From: Fragum whitleyi
Taxonomy: Eukaryota > Mollusca > Bivalvia > Cardiida > Cardiidae
DNA: 64,000 nucleotides
Assembly (NCBI GenBank): GCA_948146395.1
Contig: OX411548.1
Location: 64,313,020 to 64,377,019, forward strand
Direction: 5' to 3'
A program made the position numbers and the translations under genes. How positions within the stretch are numbered: the first letter of the stretch is position 1; each line of letters opens with the position of its first letter. Below the pieces are notes generated by a model. The model saw nothing but the letters and a program-made list of their open reading frames with translations, was not told the DNA's origin and did not search any database. Of the stretch, positions 49,180 to 61,111 are shown in pieces.

Positions 49180-50102
49180 GGTCAAATAAACGGACTAACA
49201 ATATTGCAAAAATTTTAACTTTGAATCGGTCAGTCTGTGGCAGCGGTTTGTTTAAATTTTCTATCGATATCTGATACATTGTTTTATTTCAATTTCATTA
49301 TTTAAGGGTTCTGATCAATTAAAACAGTTGTCTCGTTCGTCCAACTTGACCCCTTGTTTTATAGAAATCTTAATTAGATTTAATTAAACTTATTTTCTGA
49401 ATGCTGATCAGTAGTTTCAAACACTTAGTAGCTTAATCTACGTCCACTGGTAAAAGTTTTGTTGAATAAAACGATTAATTTTTTTGACACATGCCCTATT
49501 TTAGGAGGAATCCTTTTGCACACGATCAGTGTAATCAACTTCAATATATATGTTCATTTTTATTGAAACTTTGAATGTTTTTTGTTGACATATAGGTACT
49601 ACAGTCTTGTGAACAGAAAAAAACAACATTTATAGAAAATTATGACAAATTTGATTGTTCTCATTATTAATACGACTTCTTCCTTGACTAACATTGTTTC
49701 AACATTTAATACTCCTGTGTCGGCATACATATTTGCGTATGTGTCCTCATTATACTTAAAAGTACACTAGAGTTGCAATGCAATGATCAAAAATGCAAAT
49801 AAAATAAGGGTCGATTACTCAACGGAAAACATTTGTAATAAATACATGTACCTCTTAACTTCAAGACAATTACAACTTTCTCGTGCTGAAATTACGAATG
49901 ATTTTTTTTCGATTTTTTACTCTTATTTTAACAAAGTGATTTGATTGACAAACCGTTTAGCGAGTTTCTGTCAAGTTAATCTTTAAACGAAATGGCATCT
50001 TTGTAATGACATTTGGAAATGTGAGAACCGCATTTGCAATAAACTTTCGCTGATACTAAACATTAAGGCAAACGTTCAAGTTACAAGGTACAAGTCATAT
50101 TT

Positions 50103-50340
50103 GCGCCAGTGCGTGACATTTCCAACGATTTGCAATGTGCGTGAAGAAGAAACGTTTAACACCCTTGACATCAACAAAGAGCATTTAAAAGATTACCTGA
50201 CTGTCCAAATGTACATTAAGACCTTACCTATCTACAAATCACACAGTAAAGAGTCTGGACAGACTGTGCGGATGCACAGGCTGGCCAGAGTCTTAGCTTT
50301 GTGCTCATTTGAAATTGTTGGAAATGTCACGCACAGGCTC
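50103..50340. mobile_element. Family E MITE, 238 bp (E1)
   Basis: Ends GCGCCAGTGCGTGACATTTC and GAAATGTCACGCACAGGCTC. ATTT lies on both sides (50099-50102 and 50341-50344). An internal palindrome surrounds GGACAGACTGTGCGGATGCAC. Confidence 0.88.
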
Positions 50341-50940
50341 ATTTGTCAATCATATGGAGCATAGTCAACCGAAAAAAAAAGTGATCAAATCAGAAAAAAA
50401 TAGTCAAAAAATTGTTAAAGACGTTGTTTTATCCATACTTTTGTTGAAATTTTATAGAAATTGTGTAGTTCAAGGAATTTATTAGACCTATTAGATAGTA
50501 AAACTGTCGAACAACCGCCATATTGGTTATTAGAAAAGGTAATGAATCTTGAACGATGAGGAGAAAACGGGTATTTTTCCCATTCTATCTTGCTTTTCAA
50601 AGACTAACTTTACCATATAAATTACTGTTTTCATAAACTCCCCTTTAACATTCATAACATTCGCCGTTGCTTAACCATTTTCTTTCCGACTTGAAGAAGA
50701 ACTTAACAGACACATAAAACGACATGTTTCCTTGAATATCTTGCAAACATCAATGATATTGATTGTGAGTGTGCTTCATCAAAATTTATTGCAAAATCCT
50801 TCTTCTTTCCTGTTCCAACGGTGTATTTGAAAGGGTGTGTTTTGATTGATTCATTCAATCATTTTCAAAAATATTGGACAAATCATTTATTGTTTTTTTT
50901 GTTGTTGTTGTTTTTTGTTTGTTTTTCTTTTGCTGGTATT

Positions 50941-51142
50941 GATTTGTAAGCGTCCGCGAAGTCATGAAAGAAGGTGGGTTTATATTTTCAAAAGGAGGTA
51001 ATAACATATCAGTCATTTAATCTAATTTGGACGAAATTAGCGATTTTGTATTACATTCCATTCAAAATTCGCCCCCCCCCCCCACTTATTCAATATCATT
51101 CTAAAATTTGTCAACTTGTCAATTTTACGATGTTTCTAACTG
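50941..51142. mobile_element. Family A MITE right half (A12)
   Basis: It begins in TTGTAAGCGTCCG and ends ATTTTACGATGTTTCTAACTG, with the GACGAAATTAGCG centre and a run of 14 C. Confidence 0.75.
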
Positions 51143-51774
51143 AAACACGTAAATACCCTTTGCTAGTTATGTATAGGGTTGGGGGCTAGAAATAACTATG
51201 TTAACGCCAATTTCAACTTTTATTCATGAACAATAACGCTCTTCAAGTAGAAGACATGTCTCGATTTTTTTTTCACGTAACATTATGTTTTCACGAATAC
51301 AACAACAAACTTCGTTAAACAAATACATACACAAAAATACAGAAACACAAATGACAAATGGGAAGAAAACAAAATTTCAACAAGAATCAATTTTTGTTCT
51401 CATAGGGGTGAAGTTAGATATTTTTTTTTTATCTTTTGCACAATATGTTGGGTGAACCATTGGAATCGGTCAAGGACCGCCGTTCGTGCGTCTGTTTCTT
51501 TAAACTTCTCTTCTTGAATATCGAAATCCAGTTAAGCAGTTCCATGCATTCTTTAATTTAAATCATCTATTTGATGTTGTTTGCCATCAAATTATTTAGA
51601 TTTTTCTCTCAAAAGTGTGAAAATAATGGTATGGTCGCGAGAAAAATTCCTGTCCAATTTGACGAAAATGTAAATGGAATGAAAATAGGTCATATCCTAT
51701 TACAGATGCGTTTTCTTTAATCGGATGATTTATTAGAAAGATTTATGATCACACGAATAGCTCCATCAAAAATC

Positions 51775-51908
51775 TACCCTGTGTTCAGGATAGCAAAACG
51801 AAGCAAACTGTTTGCATATTATACCCTGCTTTGCAGGCAAGTACATGTGCAAAAGCGGGGTATAAGTTGCAAACAGTTTGCCCGTTTTATCATCCTGAAT
51901 GCAGAGCC
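51775..51908. mobile_element. Family C foldback (C5), best copy
   Basis: ACCCTGTGTTCAGGATAGC ... ATCATCCTGAATGCAGAGCC. Arms contain GCAAACTGTTTGC and GCAAACAGTTTGC plus ATTATACCCTGCTTTGCA and its complement. Confidence 0.88.
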
Positions 51909-52209
51909 GGGGAGTGAGCTAGAACGATCTTGACCCTCTTGTTTGTGCAATCTCTACATTCTTTATCAAGCAGAAAATTAAGACTATTATTTTGGGACAT
52001 ATTTCTCATGGACTCTTTATGTTCAAAAGCATACAAAATCAACAAGAAAGTAAGGTAATATTTACAAACGAAAATCTACCACTAAACCAAAACAAAACTA
52101 AAAATGCTAATTAAATAAAAACATAACATTCACTAAAACACGTTTTACAGCATCGGCGATTGTTTAATAAAATTCGAGTTTTACCACATACGATGTATGG
52201 TCTGATATA

Positions 52210-52581
52210 CATTTAGTAACATCGTGAAATTGACATTCAAAACCTTTCTGTATAGGTCACTTATTCATTCATTCCACGCACTCACTCAAATCACTCACTC
52301 CGAAATCGTTAAAAATAATTCGAAACCATTCACAACCATAAACAATGAAATATTATCAAATTATTCCACGATTTTCTAGGCTGGTATAGATTTAAAAGCA
52401 TTAGTTTGGAACGCGAAGACAACCAAATTTAAAAGTACATTAGATTGTTTTAAAGGGAGGTAAAAATTCCGTAATTTCATTCATTTTTTTACGAAATTAG
52501 CTATATTAGTTGTTTTATCTCCCTTAAATTTCTTTCAAATCATTCAAAATCAACTTGTCAATTACACGATGTTGTTGACTG
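52210..52581. mobile_element. Family A MITE (A10)
   Basis: It runs from ATTTAGTAACATCGTGAAATTG to ACACGATGTTGTTGACTG-TA. The centre is TACGAAATTAG, the same subfamily as A8. Confidence 0.83.
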
Positions 52582-52685
52582 TAATAACCTTAGTGACAAA
52601 ATTTGTGTGTTTCTATAAATCTATTCATCACATATGTGTACTTTGAATCATTCTCCTCTTAATTAATTAGAATTTAATTTTACAA

Positions 52686-52808
52686 GCCCTGCATTGATGA
52701 TGGCAAAACGATGCAAACAGTTTGCTTGTTATACTCGGTATTGCACGCAAGTATAGGTGCAAAGCGAGGAATAATTGGGAAACTATTTTCACCGTTTTGT
52801 GATCCTGG
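52686..52808. mobile_element. Family C foldback (C6)
   Basis: CCCTGCATTGATGATGGC ... CGTTTTGTGATCCTGGGG. It abuts family D copy 1. Confidence 0.8.
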
Positions 52809-52992
52809 GGCCTGTTTCATCAAAACATTTAAGACGTATTTTTGTCTTACCTATGACTTGGCTCATATATAGTTCAAAAATCATGAATCACCAATCTATC
52901 TATACCTATGTAAAGTGATTGTTGATGTTACTGTTTCGAAAGTCTCCAGTAAGACAAAAATATGTCCTAAATGTTTTGATGAAACTGGCCCC
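52807..52992. mobile_element. Family D TIR element, tandem copy 1
   Basis: 186 bp with TIRs GGGGCCTGTTTCATCAAAAC and GTTTTGATGAAACTGGCCCC. The interior has AAGACGTATTTTTGTCTTAC and its near complement. Confidence 0.88.
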
Positions 52993-52993
52993 T

Positions 52994-53179
52994 GGGGCCT
53001 GTTTCATTAAAAAAATTAAGACGTATTTTTGTCTTACCTATGACTTTCTACATGTCTAGTTCAAAAATCATGTATCACCAACCTATCAATACTTATGTTA
53101 AGTAATTCTTATTGTTACTGGATCGAAAGTCATCAGTAAGACAAAATTATGTCCTAAATGTTTTGATGAAACTGGCCCC
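52994..53179. mobile_element. Family D TIR element, tandem copy 2
   Basis: It has the same 186-bp length and ends and directly follows copy 1, separated by a single base. ~85-90% similarity by eye. Confidence 0.88.
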
Positions 53180-53219
53180 TGAAGGCTTGTCTCCTATACA
53201 TGTATGAATCTATATTAAC

Positions 53220-53645
53220 CATTATGAACAGTTTCATAGTTACTTACAATATCCGTCACGTGACCGTTCAACAGTATGAACTGTTTAGACCATGCTCAGA
53301 GCACCGAACTGTTGCCCACTTGCAATAATGACGTCATTTTCTTGCACGCGAAATAAACGTGCGGAGTGACACGTTCTTAGAAATTTATAAAAAAGACCGA
53401 CTTTTCTTCTCTGTATGGGTCTTTTTTAGAAACATATTTTTGAATGATAAAATAAATTTACACATATTGATCAGGTAATAGAACATATTGACCAGTTAAT
53501 AAAACAGTTATTTGTAGGATATATTACCCTTGTAGTCGGGGATGACATTATAAACTGTTGCCCTCTACCTTCGGCATCGGGCAACAGTTCACAACGTCAT
53601 CCCCTCCACCGCGAGGCAATAGTTTCCACAGTTAAACGAAACTTT
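53220..53645. repeat. Probable inverted-repeat element with AACTGTTGCCC blocks
   Basis: AGTATGAACTGTTTAGACCATG and CGAACTGTTGCCCACTTG on the left mirror AACTGTTGCCCTCTACCTTC...GGGCAACAGTT on the right. Ends are uncertain. Confidence 0.45.
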
Positions 53646-53649
53646 AAAA

Positions 53650-55660
53650 TAACTATATGCTCTTTTCCCTCAGACATTTCACTTGTTAAAGGGCGATGAA
53701 GAGAAATGTAATCGATCAGCCCAATAGGTGACTTCGCAACGTTTCGATTTCAACAAACATTTCAGTGCAGTGTAGAAAAAACGAAATCGAGTCGACGTCA
53801 GAATCCCCCTATAGCACTCCGTAATGTTTCGATTTTAACAGAAATTTCATAGCAATGCAGAAAATTGGAAACGATTCGCTGTCAGAATACCTATGTGACT
53901 TCGTAATATTTCCGTTTCAACACTATTTTTTTTCGCCATTGTCATTTTAGTGCTTCGATGTGATAAATACCAATGTTTCATAATCGGATAGGTTTGTAGG
54001 GTTATATACATTGGTTCATTTGGCTCGAAATTAACCTCTTTGAAAAATTTCCTTGAATATCAATTAACTTGTAAAAGTATTTTGTCAATTTCCAAAATAT
54101 GTGTAAAATTCAATGTAGTTCCTAATAAAATCCTATGGAATTACGTGCAAAGTCGAGTAGAAATTTCAAGATATTTATTTATCTAAATGACAGGGGTCAA
54201 GTTAAGGTCAATTAAAACGCGCTAAATGTAAGAAGTCTTACAAATTAAGATATAAGAAAGGAAAAGTCGGAATATGAAACAAATGCCTGAAATAGTAACG
54301 TACAAAAATACCTTTCAAATACAAGAATGCCTTTATGATTTAAAATTTACTTCGTCGTTGTCCCTTGCAATACACTACTCAAAAGTTCTAAGCGGCCACC
54401 TTACATTATTTGCTTTTTCACATATTTTCGCTTTTATTTCGAAATGTTAACTTAGCCTTTTGAAAGAGTGGCCATTTTGACATTATCCCGTCTAATTCTT
54501 TTGTAAAATCGTGCATAAGGAAATCCTAAAAACGGAATCAAGTGCCTGTGCCCTCAAATTCGAAAGTCACAAAATTGACAATTTCTAAAGAAAATTGAAT
54601 TTTTCGACGCTTGAAAAATGCAAATCTTATCAATTGTAAGCACCGATATCAGTGGTAGAACGCCTGTGAACCTCGAAAAAATTAAAAGAAATGTCACAAC
54701 CTCCCTCACTTTTCTTACCCCAACTAGAAATGTCAAAAATACTCCACCCACCAATATTAACTTTTAAATCGAGGGTACTCCTACATTCGCCTAATTTTAA
54801 AACATTTTCGTGTTGAATTTCTTCGCTGACTTTTTCTTGTTGACTTCATAAATGTCTTTGCTACATTATGCAAGTGAAAACGGGCTGAAACCATGCGACA
54901 TTTACAACATATGAACAAAAAAGCGAGTGGCAGCTTAGGAGTTTTGAGGAGTGTATATTACAATGTACGAATCTACTACAAAAAACTAAGACTGTTAATA
55001 AGAATGTTTAATCGGAAGCTTGGTTTCAATTTTTTGTCTGTTTTTTCAAACATCGCGATTTTGCCGTAAATAGGGAGCAGTTAAGTGATAGCCGACCAAC
55101 AATCGCATACATGGAAAAGGTTGACATGCAAGTATAATGTGATCATGTAAGGGCAAATCCCGCCGATTGCATATGCGGGCGAGCCTGGGTTCTGTTCATT
55201 GTTTGAAATACCCTGGCCCTTTCGTCAGTGGATGACCAGAAAATCGTAACTACAGCTTTACCAAAAATTTAGTTACGACATTCGGTCATCCATTGAGTAC
55301 ACAATAGAATAAACAAGAGTATTAAATGCGGGTGCCTACGCTCGGCCGTTAAGCTTTAAATAGTGGATAAAAATCTTAGTTGAATAAAGGGGGATTTAAT
55401 TCGTACAAAAATGCACTTGAGAGTTATTAATCTTGACATTTTAAATTGTATTTTCTAAAAATAATTCATATTCTCAGTTTCATTTGAATTTCCTAATTTA
55501 TACCACGGACCCTAAATTTATGTATTGAGAGTCCCTTGTAATCTAAAGTGGACGTAAAAAGTCCTAATATGAAAACGCCGACCTCAACGCAAGGGAAATA
55601 GCGATACCTCTGGATGTTTCTATCCGAAAACAGACGAGCTACAAAAATATCACTTAACAA
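53650..55660. other. Intergenic between the convergent genes
   Basis: AT-rich. Diverged tandem sentences (CGATTTCAACA.A.ATTTCA, GACTTCGTAA) occur near 53730-53940. GGGTGCCTACGCTCGGCCGTTAA near 55329 resembles the end at 14760. Nothing coding. Confidence 0.5.
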
Positions 55661-55866
55661 TCACGATCCATCTTTGTCTTTCAGCCCGTCTATATGGTTC
55701 ATGGTGTTTATATTGTTGCTAGGCAACACTCCATTTTTCTCGTCCTCTTCTTCCGTATGGTCGTCGACGCCCTGCATTCTGTAGTAACGTTTGACGACCT
55801 GACTCCAGTTGATGACGTCTTCTAGACGTTGTGGACCACGGTGGTGACGTGACGTTATGAAATCAC
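55661..55866 (-). CDS. nompC: TRPN channel, terminal exon (C-terminus)
   Basis: This 206-nt exon follows the acceptor tattttctcag on the minus strand; its first two bases complete the Gly codon left open by the previous exon. It encodes 67 residues and ends at TGA 55663-55661. The segment VINWSQVVKRYYRMQGV corresponds to the conserved NompC C-terminal WxxxxKKYRxLVG-like motif. After it comes an acidic EEEDEK patch and an asparagine-rich tail. With the other two exons the window supplies 574 C-terminal residues. No canonical AATAAA is seen within about 250 bases downstream; an ATTAAA lies near 55387-55392 on this strand. Confidence 0.88.
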
Positions 55867-56235
55867 CTGAGAAAATAATATTGCAATTAAATTATTTAAA
55901 AACAGAATACCATCAGTGAAATGGGTCTGATAAATACGTTCAAGAATTTGAAAAAAAACACGTCTGTTTAAATATGGATACGTTATTGGGCGTTAAAGTA
56001 CCAGACGGGTGGACAAGCAACCACAGCTGTCATTCAAGAAACTTATTGGCAAATTCAATCATTATTTTAACACGAAACTGTTGAGTTTTGTCATTTTTAT
56101 CGCAATTTTGTTTCAGATATCTGTAGTTAAGGATGTTTAACTCTCCCTCTAACAATCTATGCAGTTTTATGTGCGCTTACATATATGTTGGAGATTAAAT
56201 TACGTTTCAAAATGTGTGTCGGGCAGCCGTGCCGA

Positions 56236-56395
56236 AGATCAACAAACGGGGGCCTTCGACGATTCTACGGAATAGACCTCGCGCATAATACGGACGCAGC
56301 TATGAAAGCGCAGCGTTTGGCAAGTGGATGTACATGGCGTCACAAGCATAAAGAAGACATGGAGAATTATTCTGCGAAAATTAGAGATGGTGTGG
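56236..56395 (-). repeat. Repeat J fragment, inverted
   Basis: On the minus strand it carries CCACTTGCCAAACGCTGCGC and GAGGTCTATTCCGTAGAATC. It lies ~125 bp from copy 2 in the opposite orientation. Confidence 0.7.
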
Positions 56396-56520
56396 GTTTT
56401 TCCACAGCTCTACATTCAATGTAAACCTGAATGTCGATAAACGATTGAAGTGCCAGAGTCAAACACATTTTTAAGAAGAGTAAATTCAACGAAAGAATTA
56501 AGAGGATTTAGCGATCTCAT

Positions 56521-56912
56521 GCATCCGAAAACATCCTTCGGACTTTCCCGTAAAATAGAAAGTATATACCTCGGACGTAAGAATGGCATTTTTAGGTCAT
56601 GTTTAAGGTAAATTGGCTTCTAGTGATTCTTTGGTCCATACGCTTGAAGAAAAACACATTGCTTTATTGCTATTTTCGATCTTCTATGGAGATATTTTGG
56701 GCATATTGTTATTTGATGACAAATCGCAGTAAACTACTGCGTTTTGTTGTCCAATAATAATAATCCAAGTCTTAATGTTTGTTTAATTTGTTTTCTCAAC
56801 ATTGATGCTTTTGTTGTGTAAACCCACTTGCAAAACGCCGTGCTTTCATGGCTATGCCTTTATTGTTTTCAAGATCTATTCCAAAGAATCGCCGAGGTTT
56901 CCCGATGGCAAT
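56521..56912 (+). repeat. Dispersed repeat J, copy 2
   Basis: It has the same block order as 13323-13732 and ends CAAGATCTATTCCAAAGAAT, CGCCGAGG. An Asp-family SINE follows 40 bp later. Confidence 0.8.
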
Positions 56913-56950
56913 CGATATAGCTTCCGCCAACTATATTCGGTGGCATGTTT

Positions 56951-57213
56951 GTCGCCGTCAAAGCGCAGTTGGTATCGCATTTGAAATCCAATCCAAGAGT
57001 CAGGGGTTCGATACCTGTCGTCGGTACTCATCCTTTCTGACATTTGCCTCTCGCCGACGGGTTGGTGATCGTAAATCTAAATCTGATAGCAGCTTGAGGC
57101 TAGAAAATGATTAAATTGTCGTACTGGCGCGAAAAATACTTAAAATCTATTGATACGGGCTCCTACCGCCGCAACATCAGTATGATTCTATTAACATCGG
57201 CGTTTAGCCCGAA
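56951..57213 (+). mobile_element. SINE (Asp family) in TRPN intron
   Basis: The head keeps AAGCGCAGTTGGTATCGC and a good B box GGGTTCGATACC. The body keeps TAGCAGCTTGAGGCTAG and TCCTACCGCCGCAACATC and ends near CGTTTAGCCCG. The anticodon loop region is altered. It follows the J-family repeat, an association also seen near 13 kb. Confidence 0.85.
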
Positions 57214-57962
57214 AAAAAATCGTTTACGTGCGCTCAGACATGCTATTTACAAAGCAAAGTTTATTTCAATAACAGAATGTAAAGCATCAATTTCACATGA
57301 TTTAAAAAAAAAATCTCATTCACAAATTCACACAAACAGCTTCAATAAACAAATGTTCAAGTTTGATATAATCAAGCTGGCGAATTATATATAAACGAGA
57401 AATTCCAGGAAATTAATCACTGGGACATGATTGATGCACCCCACAGGTGTTGATGACAGGGTAATGAGTAAAGGTAAATAATTCAGCGAGGTAAACTGAT
57501 CTGGGTCGATGGGGAAGGTCTGCGAGACATTCTTGGAAAGCTTTTGTGAAATTGAATGACGTATGATTATGTCAAGCGATTTTATTATTAATTGAAAATT
57601 TCTTATAGCCATTAAAACCTTTTGATAGGTTCATCGAAGGTTATTTTAAAACATAAAATATATAGCCTGTGCGAGGCATTGATCACAATTTCATTTGTAA
57701 GCGAAGCAAATTCTCATGTCAGCTTGTACATCCGCACGTTTGCGAAACGTTTGAAAAAAATACGCTAATACGCTCTGCCGTTCTACTCACGTGTAAGGCG
57801 GGGTCAATTTTCTCAACATTTGCAAACGTTTTTGAATTCTTTACGCAGTGATAGATAGTCATAAAACAAATACAAATCGGAGGAAGTATAAAACTCCCTT
57901 TGTATGATTCCTTAATTCCTAACTACATGTTTAACTAAATTTGATAACATCGAAAAAATTTA

Positions 57963-58648
57963 CAGGGTTAATGATGATTTAGGAATCATTTTGAAATGAA
58001 ATTGAATGAGTGTGATAAGTACGTTTTGAGTTAAATTGCATGCAGGTAATAGTTAATCATAAATCGCTAATTTTGTTCAAGATGAACCAAACAAGAGATG
58101 TTTGTGAACATTTATGCCCCCCCCCCCCCCATAAAAGCAGATCAGTAGCATATTCTTTGTCAACCAACAAAGGGCAATAACTCACAAAATAAAAGGAATA
58201 TAGTTATGGTTCTTGTGCACTGCACTTCTCCGCAATGAGATCTATCCACCTGTGAAGTTTCATGATTCTAGCTTGCATACTAATTGAGATATGCTCCGGA
58301 CAAAAAAAAAGGTCTACGGACAGACCGACCGACTAACTAGTCTTTTAAAGCGGGGGGGGCATAATTAGCGATATTTATTACCTCTCTTTGATAGATTATG
58401 CATACAAATTCTATAAATAGCTTCTTATTTATCCAAGAACCTTTCGGAATTTACTTCAGTAAGTGAAATCGTGATTTTTTCAAGCAATTAAATTTTGAAT
58501 GTAGTAATTGATCTAATCTTATTCGGGGATTTTTGGGCGTTTTTTGAATGGTTTGAGTGAGTTTTTAGAATGAATGAGGGAGCGCTTTGTAACAGATTAG
58601 GAACGATTTTGATCGAGGTAAATATCAATTTCACGATGTTATTATCTG
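57963..58648. mobile_element. Family A MITE (A11), inverted, with nested element
   Basis: TA-CAGGGTTAATGATG ... TTTCACGATGTTATTATCTG-TA. At 686 bp it exceeds the family because repeat K (58090-58363) sits in its centre. Confidence 0.85.
58090..58363 (+). mobile_element. Dispersed repeat K, copy 2, nested in MITE A11
   Basis: It has TGCCCC... near its left side and ...GGGGCA at its right. The interior is GGTTCTTGTGCACTGCA, TGAGATCTATCCACCTGTGA, ATGCTCCGGACAAA, GGACAGACCGACCGAC. MITE sequence resumes with TAATTAGCGATATTTATTAC. Confidence 0.8.
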
Positions 58649-58691
58649 TAACTTATCTACTTCTGTCGAAAGACAAAATGTTATAACCTAC

Positions 58692-58841
58692 CAGCTGGAA
58701 TGATCTTTGTATTGCGCCTCCGCATCCAAGCCGCCCCTGCCCCGGAATGTTGTAAAATATCCATTGACCTTGAGTCAGACATGTTGTCTAGGTCATCTTC
58801 CTCGTTAATGTAGGCCTGGGCCTGGCTGCTACAGAGTCGAC
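58692..58841 (-). CDS. nompC: TRPN channel, penultimate exon (cytoplasmic C-terminal region)
   Basis: This 150-nt exon lies between acceptor tttttctag and donor GCTG|gtaggt on the minus strand. It takes over the reading frame from the transmembrane exon (1 nt plus 2 nt make a Gly codon) and passes one nucleotide to the last exon. The 49 full codons encode a hydrophilic, acidic then basic stretch (NEEDDLDNMSDSRSM, then AAWMRRRNTKIIPA) lying after the TRP box in the cytoplasm. It is too short for a long open frame and was recognised from its position, splice signals and phase. The reading agrees with NompC C-tails, which also run from a polar linker to a conserved WxxVxxxY segment. Confidence 0.85.
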
Positions 58842-58916
58842 CTAGAAAAAATACAGATTGTAAAGTTTGTAGATTAATTTTTACTATAATTCATAGCGAA
58901 TATGTTTTTCACAAAG

Positions 58917-59510
58917 TCAACGTTGTCTTTTATAACAAAAAGCCATCATAAATATCCTTGTCTTACGCATGTGCAAGATCACATTCTAAATGACGTCAAT
59001 CATTAAGACGTCATCTAACACACGTTTTCCCGGTAATTCCTGTCATCAGAGTGTTCGAAAAATTCATATTAACGTACAAACTGTAGATGATTTGAGAAAA
59101 AAACTGTGAACTTGATTTTATCTGAGACAAGCTGATCTTAACCTACGTCTAAAATAGAAAAGGCTCGCTTAATAACATTTCAATTATAGACTCGGTTAAG
59201 ATCGGCTTGTTTCAAATGAAATCTAATTACAGATCCTATTTTTTTCATTACTCTCGTTGTCTTTTATAGCACACGGCCATCAGAGATATCCTTGTCTTAC
59301 ATATTTGAAGATCGTATTCAAATGACGTCATCGTGACGTCATCTAAGGTACATGTTCGCGGTATTTTTGTCAAACGAGCGTTCGAATAATGGTTTAAACC
59401 TACAAAAACAATATTTATGTGAGAAAAAGTACAGGTTACTCGATTTTATTCGAGACAAACTCATCTTTATATCATCTTAAATAGATATGCATCATCTTCC
59501 GGTTTGCTCT
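58917..59510. repeat. 334-bp tandem duplication with CRE-like motifs
   Basis: GTTGTCTTTTATA begins the two units near 58923 and 59256. Both carry ATGACGTCA...GACGTCATCTAA, then TGTCA..AG.G.GTTCGAA and a GATTTTATC/TCGAGACAA.CT block. TGACGTCA is the palindromic CREB/ATF site. Whether it is bound is unknown. Confidence 0.8.
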
Positions 59511-60213
59511 AAATTGAAAAGTCTAAGGAAACTGGGCATACCATATCTACAACATTTCATTTTTTCCATTACGTTACAAATTCGCGTAATAAAGAATCTA
59601 TCAAATTGTATTCAGAAAAATGTTTGCTCCCTTCTATCAAATACATCGATACAATGATATCAAGTCAAAACGCAAAAAGGGTTTATATGATACAAATAAT
59701 GGATGATTATTACGGACGCTTTCTCCTTTCTCCTTTTCAAACATGGATTTCTTCTCTTTTTTGAGTTCGCAAAAAAATTGGGGATTATGCACCAATGTTT
59801 TTGTTAAAGAAGCAAAACAAGTGTTTATCCTTCGAGAGAACACCATAGATCTTCTCTGGTGGTCCTACTATCAAATTTTGTAAATAAAAGATGTCGTTTG
59901 CAAGTTTGCAGTATCTTATCTAACGTCTGGTGTCGAAAGAGATGCAATTGATTAATGTATTGAAGCAAATTAAATTCAAATCAAAGTTCATCCTTTATCT
60001 ATCGCCAGTACCACTGCGAATTGATTAATTTTTAAGTGAAGATCTTGATCCCAGAACAGTTTTGATATCCATTGCTTCTTATCAATCGCATCGGGCTTAA
60101 ATGTTGAAAAAGCACAAATTTTAAATAATCAATTTGAAAAAAATACATGTATAAAGAAGTGTATTTTCCTTAGAGATAAGTGATAAAATATTTAAAGGTG
60201 TATAAATATATTC

Positions 60214-60451
60214 GAGCCTGTGCGTGACATTTCCAACAATTTGACATCTGCGTGAGGTGCAAACAAAGAGCGGTCCAGAAAGTTACTTAGTGTAAGTAGC
60301 AGGCTACCTGACTGTGCTAAGATACTTCAGAGCCTTATCTATCTACAAATCGCATAGTGAAAACTCTGGTCAGACTATGCGGATGCACAGACTGACCAGA
60401 GTCATTGCTTTATGCATATTTAAAATTGATGAAAATGTCACGCACAGGCTC
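60214..60451. mobile_element. Family E MITE, 238 bp (E2)
   Basis: GAGCCTGTGCGTGACATTTC ... AATGTCACGCACAGGCTC. Flanks are ATTC and ATTT. It lies in a TRPN intron. Confidence 0.88.
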
Positions 60452-60828
60452 ATTTAATTTCAAGTTTTGTAAGACATGCGGTGGTTCTTTAGTTCATGCC
60501 GTATTCGGTCCGATTGTCAACACTGTATCATTTTATCAAAGCACATTTATAATTGGAACGACAATGTCTTTGTAAAATAAAGTGGCCTTATGCATAGCAC
60601 TACAAACAAAAACAAAAGCCATGTTGGCCTACGAGCCGCGGTATGCTCAGTTTTAAATCAGAGCTTGGAACTGGTAGAGTCATTTGGCGACTAAAACCTC
60701 ATAATTTTTTTTCTAAATACGCTGAAATTATTAGGTTTTAGTCACCACCAGACAATATACGGCTGAGGTTTCTGATCAAGATGGTGCCCTTTCTTTATGT
60801 CCATATCAATGGATTATAGCGACGACGG

Positions 60829-61082
60829 GTTGTTTGTTTTGTTTTAATGGGGTTTAACACCACTTTTCACGTTTTGTCAGACATATCACGGCGGCTTGGG
60901 TTCCTAGTATTTTTATTATCATTTCTACCACGATATCCTCTCCGAGCTTCCAACTGCTCATCCCATTAACCCCATTTGTGGGAGACAAATGCCAGAAAGA
61001 ATTTGTTAGGGCCGCTGGGGACCGTTACCGTGAACCTGCAATTCGGACGCCGTCGTGCTATCAACTGCGCTATGACGACGGT
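60829..61082 (-). mobile_element. SINE (Asp family), reverse orientation, in TRPN intron
   Basis: On the minus strand it reads ACCGTCGTCATAGCGCAGTT, then a B-box-like GCAGGTTCACGG, the body with GGAAGCTCGGAGAGGATAT and a TTAAACCCCATTAAAAC tail. It is nearly full length. Confidence 0.85.
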
Positions 61083-61111
61083 GTTTACCCGCAGAGAGAA
61101 ATATTACAATT

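Larger units (their letters stand above)
55867..58691 (-). other. TRPN intron between penultimate and terminal exons
   Basis: The 2.8-kb intron has GTAGGT and TCTCAG ends. It contains an inverted J-family fragment (56236-56395), a longer J copy (56521-56912), a SINE (56951-57213) and a family A MITE with a nested insertion (57963-58648). No further exon is seen. Confidence 0.8.
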
